A stretch of DNA of 15,368 nt from VRUE01 sp035707825 (GTDB lineage Bacteria > Actinomycetota > Thermoleophilia > Solirubrobacterales > 70-9), in contig DASSTR010000063.1 in assembly GCA_035707825.1 (NCBI GenBank), positions 1 through 15,368 on the forward strand. Direction: 5' to 3'. The translations under genes were made by a program, and so were the position numbers. The notes beneath the pieces were generated by a model. That model was not told where the DNA came from, ran no database searches, and saw only the letters and a list, made by a program, of their open reading frames with translations. Position 1 is the stretch's first letter, and each line of letters starts with the position of its first letter. Below, one piece after another: positions 12,165 to 15,368 of this stretch.

Positions 12165-13086
12165 AGAAGAGCAGCGAGGCCAGCGCCGCCAGCACCACGA
12201 TCGCGGTCGACCAGGTGACGGCCTCGGCGGTTATTTCCATGTCGAGGTCGTAGGCGTGGGCGACGACCATCGAGTTGATCCCTGTCGGCATCGAGGCGAT
12301 CAGCATGTAGGCGGCGGGAAGGTCCACCAGCGGCAGCGCGAACAGGATCAGCAGCCCCGGCGCCACCGCCAGCCGCGAGACGATTGCCAGGGCAACCGGC
12401 CGCGAGAGGGGCGGCGGCATCGGCAGCTCCCCGTGTTCGGCGTTCTCGGCCAGGGTGGCGCCGACGGCGAAGAAGCCGACCGGCAGGATCGCGATGACGA
12501 GGCCCTGGGAGATGTCGACGGCGATATCGGGGGCCAGCGCGGCAGGGGCCAGCAGCCCGGCGATAGCCGCATAGAGCGGCGGATTGCGGGTGAAAAAGGC
12601 GCGCACCCGTTCGCCCGTGCTCTCCCCGGCCGACCTGCCGAATGCGGCGCCGACCGCAAAGGCGCCGAGCAGCAGCGAGGGCGCGCAGACGAGCACATCG
12701 AAGAGGACGGCCGTTGAGAGCTCGTCGTGGCCCAGCAGCGCGATCGTCAGCGGGTAGCCGAGATAGGCGCTGTTGATCGCCAGCACCGAGCAGATGACGG
12801 CGCCGGTCTGGTGGCGGGGCAGGTCGAGGATCCGCGTCGCGACCCACCAGGCGAGCAACGCCGCCAGCGAGACGGAGAGCAGGCCGAGCAGGAGGCCGAC
12901 TCCATGGTCGAGGTCGAGTTCGGCCGCGGCGAGGTTGAAGAAGACGACCGGCGGGATCAGCACGTAGAGGATCAGCGTCAGGGCCCGCCTCGCGGCGGTC
13001 GCGGCCCCCCGCGGCCAGCGGCGCTCCGATAGGACCCCGACGGCGACGGCGCCGACGATCGCAGCGGTTGTGAGCACGACCCCCAT
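12163..13086 (-). CDS. AEC (auxin efflux carrier) family transporter
   Basis: This 307-residue inner-membrane protein has about ten hydrophobic segments in two five-helix halves separated by a polar loop (150-168), the AEC/BASS-like fold. Family landmarks are LIPPVVFFNLA (43-53), INSAYLGYPLTIALLG (104-119), where the Asn and Gly-Tyr-Pro belong to the helix crossover, and PTGINSMVVAHAYDLD (267-282) in the second half. Members export or exchange small organic acids or similar compounds; the substrate is unknown here, and plant hormone transport should not be inferred from the name. ATG 13086 has a modest Shine-Dalgarno (GGGTGG). It lies 66 bases downstream of nuoN on the same strand with no evident terminator, so read-through from the nuo operon is possible. 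Confidence 0.88.
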   Translation of the reverse strand: MGVVLTTAAIVGAVAVGVLSERRWPRGAATAARRALTLILYVLIPPVVFFNLAAAELDLDHGVGLLLGLLSVSLAALLAWWVATRILDLPRHQTGAVICSVLAINSAYLGYPLTIALLGHDELSTAVLFDVLVCAPSLLLGAFAVGAAFGRSAGESTGERVRAFFTRNPPLYAAIAGLLAPAALAPDIAVDISQGLVIAILPVGFFAVGATLAENAEHGELPMPPPLSRPVALAIVSRLAVAPGLLILFALPLVDLPAAYMLIASMPTGINSMVVAHAYDLDMEITAEAVTWSTAIVVLAALASLLF

Positions 13087-13152
13087 TCCGCCACCCTTTC
13101 ATTCAGCGATCCGCTGCCGCTGCCCCCGGACGCGAAGCGGAGGAGATGGCGG

Positions 13153-14664
13153 TTAAAACAGGGACGCGCCGGCGTGCTCGGCGAACTCGACCAGGGGCTG
13201 GGGGACGATGCCGAAGGCGATCACGGCCGCGGCGGCGAGGATGGCCGGGACGAGAAGGTAGAGGCGGCGGCCGGCATCGGGGTCGATCGGGTCGGCTTCG
13301 GGGGCGGCGCCCGCGATCGCGGGCCCTGGGCTGGCGGCCGTGGACCGTGCCGGCTCGGCGCTGCCCATCCACATCGCGCTGACGATGCGCAGGTAGTAGG
13401 CGAGCGAGATCATCGTGCCGACGGCGATGAACACCGCCAGCCAGGTGTAGTCGCCCTCGACGAGCGCCTCGATCAGGTACAGCTTGCCGATGAAGCCCGC
13501 CGTCGCCGGCAGGCCGGCGAGGCCGAACATCGAGATCGTCAGCGGCCAGGCGAGCAGCGGCTTCTCACCTCCCAGTCCCCTCACCCCGGCGATGTCGTCG
13601 CCGTAGGAGGTTTCGCGCTCCCGGGCGACGATCACCGCGAAGGCGGCGAGGTTCATGAACGCGTAGGCGGCGAGGTAGAAGACGATCGCGCTGACGCCGG
13701 CCTCGGTGGCGACGACGAGGCCGCCGAGGATGTAGCCGGCCTGGGCGATGCCCGAGTAGCCGAGCAGCCGCTTCAGGGAGTCCTGGCCCAGCGCCCCGAC
13801 GTTGCCGATCACGATCGAGGCGGCGGCGAGGACGGCGAGGGCGGGTTGCCAGTCGCTTGCCTGCGGCGCCAGTGCGACGTCGAAGAAGCGAACGAAGACG
13901 GCGAACGCGGCCACCTTGGTCGCCACGGCCATGAAGCCGGTGACCGGCGTCGGCGCTCCCTCGTAGACGTCGGGCGTCCACTGGTGGAAGGGCGCGATCG
14001 AGGTCTTGAAGGCGAGCCCCACCGCCGCGAGCGCGATGCCGATCAGGACGAGTGGGTCTCCGAGGACCCTCTCGCTGCCGATCCCGGACGCGATCCCGGC
14101 GAAGTCGGTCGACCCCGAGCCGCCGTAGAGGAAGGCCATCCCGTAGAGCAGGGTCGCCGAGCCCAGGGAGCCGATGATCAGGTACTTGAGCCCCGACTCC
14201 AAGGACTGCTCGCGCTGCAGGTTGCTGGCGCAGAGGATGTAGAGGGGAATCGAGAGCGTCTCGATCGCGATGAAGAAGCTGACCAGGTTCTGCGCCTGGG
14301 CCAGCAGCGTCATCCCCAGCACCGAGCCGAGCAGGAGGGCGTGGTACTCGCCCCTGCCCACCTGCTCCGCGGCCGGCTCGCGGATCGAGAGCAGCACGGT
14401 GGCCGCCGCCATCAGCAACGCGATCAACGCCGCCGAGATCGCCAGCTCGTCGATGCGCAGCGCGCCTGAGATGAGGTCCTGGGGATCGTTCCAGCGCCAG
14501 ATCAGCAGCCCGGCCGCGACGGCGAGGGTGAGCAGGGTCAGGCCCGGCGCGGTGCGGCGCAGCGGCGCGAAGACCGCGGTCAGGAGGACGATGCAGATCC
14601 CGGCCGTGAGGGCGATGACCGGCGAGAGCCCGGCGTAATCGATGACCGGCGCTTCGAAGCTCAC
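13153..14664 (-). CDS. nuoN: NADH-quinone oxidoreductase subunit N
   Basis: This 503-residue antiporter-like membrane subunit of respiratory complex I forms one proton channel of the membrane arm. The length is normal and about 14 helices are visible. Key charged residues are present: Glu135 in FIAIETLSIPLY (131-142), Lys220 in AFKTSIAPFHQWTPDVYEGAP (218-238), Lys250 in AVATKVAAF and Lys394 in GFIGKLYLIE, matching the proton-path residues of E. coli NuoN. A Pro/Ala-rich polar loop (435-465) before the last helix is longer than in E. coli. The GTG start at 14664 overlaps the nuoM stop in GTGA, typical of coupled nuo genes. It is the last nuo gene here, as in the usual order. Confidence 0.97.
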   Translation of the reverse strand: MSFEAPVIDYAGLSPVIALTAGICIVLLTAVFAPLRRTAPGLTLLTLAVAAGLLIWRWNDPQDLISGALRIDELAISAALIALLMAAATVLLSIREPAAEQVGRGEYHALLLGSVLGMTLLAQAQNLVSFFIAIETLSIPLYILCASNLQREQSLESGLKYLIIGSLGSATLLYGMAFLYGGSGSTDFAGIASGIGSERVLGDPLVLIGIALAAVGLAFKTSIAPFHQWTPDVYEGAPTPVTGFMAVATKVAAFAVFVRFFDVALAPQASDWQPALAVLAAASIVIGNVGALGQDSLKRLLGYSGIAQAGYILGGLVVATEAGVSAIVFYLAAYAFMNLAAFAVIVARERETSYGDDIAGVRGLGGEKPLLAWPLTISMFGLAGLPATAGFIGKLYLIEALVEGDYTWLAVFIAVGTMISLAYYLRIVSAMWMGSAEPARSTAASPGPAIAGAAPEADPIDPDAGRRLYLLVPAILAAAAVIAFGIVPQPLVEFAEHAGASLF

Positions 14665-15368
14665 CGTTCCACCTGCTCGAGCGGGCCGTAGCCGGTCCAG
14701 CCGTTGCTCTCCCGCGAGGAGGCCAGCTGCGCCTGCGGGGCGGGCTGCCTTTCGCCGGAGACCGCCGCGACGCTCGCCTTGGCGGCGGCATCGGTGCGCT
14801 CGAGGATCAGCTGGGGATAGAACGCCAGCGCGACGATGCAGGCGACCAGCGGCGCCAGGACGAGGCCGTCGCGCCAGCCGATCTCACGCGAGACGAGCCC
14901 CTCGGGCTTGCGGTTGTGCATCGTGCGTTGGTAGAGGCGCAGGGCGTAGTAGGCGGACATCGCGATGCCGGAGACGGCGACGAGAGCGAAGACGATCTTG
15001 GCGTCGAAGAGGCTGTTGAGGATGTAGAACTCGCCGATGAAGTTGGCCGACCCCGGCATCGCCAGGGTTGCCAGGGTGACGATCAGAAAGAGGGCGGCCA
15101 GGACCGGCGCGCGCATCGCCATCCCCCCCATCTCGCGCAGGTCCTCGCTGCCCGAGCGCTCGGCGAGGATCGCGACGATGACGAAGAGCGGCGCGACGAC
15201 GAGCCCGTGGTTGACCATCTGCAGCACCGCGCCGTCGGAGCCGTCGGGGCGCAGGGCGAAGATGCCGGCGGTGATGAAGCCGAGCTGGGCTACCGAGGAG
15301 TAGCCGGCGATCAGCCGCAGGTTGGTCTGGGTGAAGGCCATCACCGAGCCGTAGAGGATCGAGGCCAG
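14661..15368 (-). CDS. nuoM: NADH-quinone oxidoreductase subunit M, C-terminal part
   Basis: The 5' end lies beyond the window; 235 C-terminal residues are visible of a family length near 500. It is an antiporter-like proton-pumping subunit of complex I. The frame opens at the edge with LASILYGSVMAFTQTNLR, then LIAGYSSVAQLGFI, the conserved helix segment following the discontinuous helix. A buried Glu occurs in ANFIGEFYILNSLF, equivalent to the terminal channel Glu of NuoM. A polar C-terminus (about the last 45 residues) is Ala/Gln/Ser-rich. Apparent internal starts near 15344 are not the true start. It overlaps nuoN by 4 bases, and upstream nuo genes are expected beyond 15368. Confidence 0.96.
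   Translation of the reverse strand: MASILYGSVMAFTQTNLRLIAGYSSVAQLGFITAGIFALRPDGSDGAVLQMVNHGLVVAPLFVIVAILAERSGSEDLREMGGMAMRAPVLAALFLIVTLATLAMPGSANFIGEFYILNSLFDAKIVFALVAVSGIAMSAYYALRLYQRTMHNRKPEGLVSREIGWRDGLVLAPLVACIVALAFYPQLILERTDAAAKASVAAVSGERQPAPQAQLASSRESNGWTGYGPLEQVER

Noticed and set aside
11759..13102. 447-codon minus-strand frame joining the VOC domain to an upstream extension (possible fusion)
   Set aside because: The upstream 300 or so residues are Arg/Gly/Pro-rich and lie out of frame inside the AEC transporter gene. Only the VOC part is real, with its own Shine-Dalgarno at 12159-12164.
13174..14469. 431-codon plus-strand frame opposite nuoN
   Set aside because: It is an antisense shadow rich in Gly, Arg, Asp and Glu; nuoN is certain on the other strand.
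1..15368. CRISPR arrays, tRNA or rRNA genes, insertion sequences, phage or defence systems
   Set aside because: I saw no regularly spaced repeats, no tRNA-like cloverleaf, no transposase or integrase motifs and no known defence-gene families on either strand.

Overview
This is a high-GC chromosomal window whose gene content points to an actinobacterium, most likely class Thermoleophilia (Solirubrobacterales or a relative). The placement is an inference. It rests on the actinobacterial pyrimidine reductase starting MRRLIPDP, a Thermoleophilia-style C-terminal domain in the first gene, the double-ThyX protein, and the many starts that look leaderless. I see no tRNA, rRNA, CRISPR array, insertion sequence, phage gene or other mobile element. 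The window reads as ordinary core and accessory chromosome, densely packed, with a longest non-coding stretch of 238 bases (10928-11165).

Layout. 3-419 (+) is the C-terminal end of a probable surface protein. 442-3532 (-) holds a sulfotransferase, a RibD-C pyrimidine/dihydrofolate-reductase-type protein and an ACAD10/11-like acyl-CoA dehydrogenase. Divergent from the sulfotransferase is a lysylphosphatidylglycerol-synthase-type (UPF0104) membrane protein (3568-4566, +). 4633-6147 is a divergon: a spheroidene-monooxygenase (CrtA)-like gene (-) and a TetR regulator (+) flank a perfect 16-bp palindrome. 6126-9266 is mostly poorly characterised: a TadE/prepilin-like secreted protein, an 89-residue protein, a zinc-ribbon membrane protein that resembles the C-terminal half of a methyltransferase, a two-CBS-domain protein, and a five-helix membrane protein. 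9290-10927 (-) is a 545-residue double-ThyX protein. Beyond it lies an AT-rich control region with four half-sites and an extended -10 promoter, reading into a winged-helix regulator (11166-11762, +). 11759-15368 (-) carries the 3' end of a complex I operon (nuoM partial, then nuoN), an AEC-family transporter and a VOC-fold protein.

How the parts work together. NuoM and NuoN are antiporter-like proton-pumping subunits of NADH dehydrogenase I. The TetR protein probably controls the CrtA-like gene and itself through the palindrome. The winged-helix regulator probably acts on its own promoter through the TACTG/CAGTA sites. The remaining genes are single-function units without an evident shared pathway.

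Two modes of translation start are visible. Several genes have clear Shine-Dalgarno sequences (acyl-CoA dehydrogenase, CrtA-like, TetR, winged-helix, VOC). Others have a TANNNT -10 element only 6-9 bases before the start codon and no Shine-Dalgarno, which suggests leaderless mRNAs. In two divergent pairs the two -10 elements are the two strands of one 7-bp core. The most unusual protein is the double ThyX, whose two halves each carry a different part of the ThyX signature. I found no convincing new defence, mobile or biosynthetic system.
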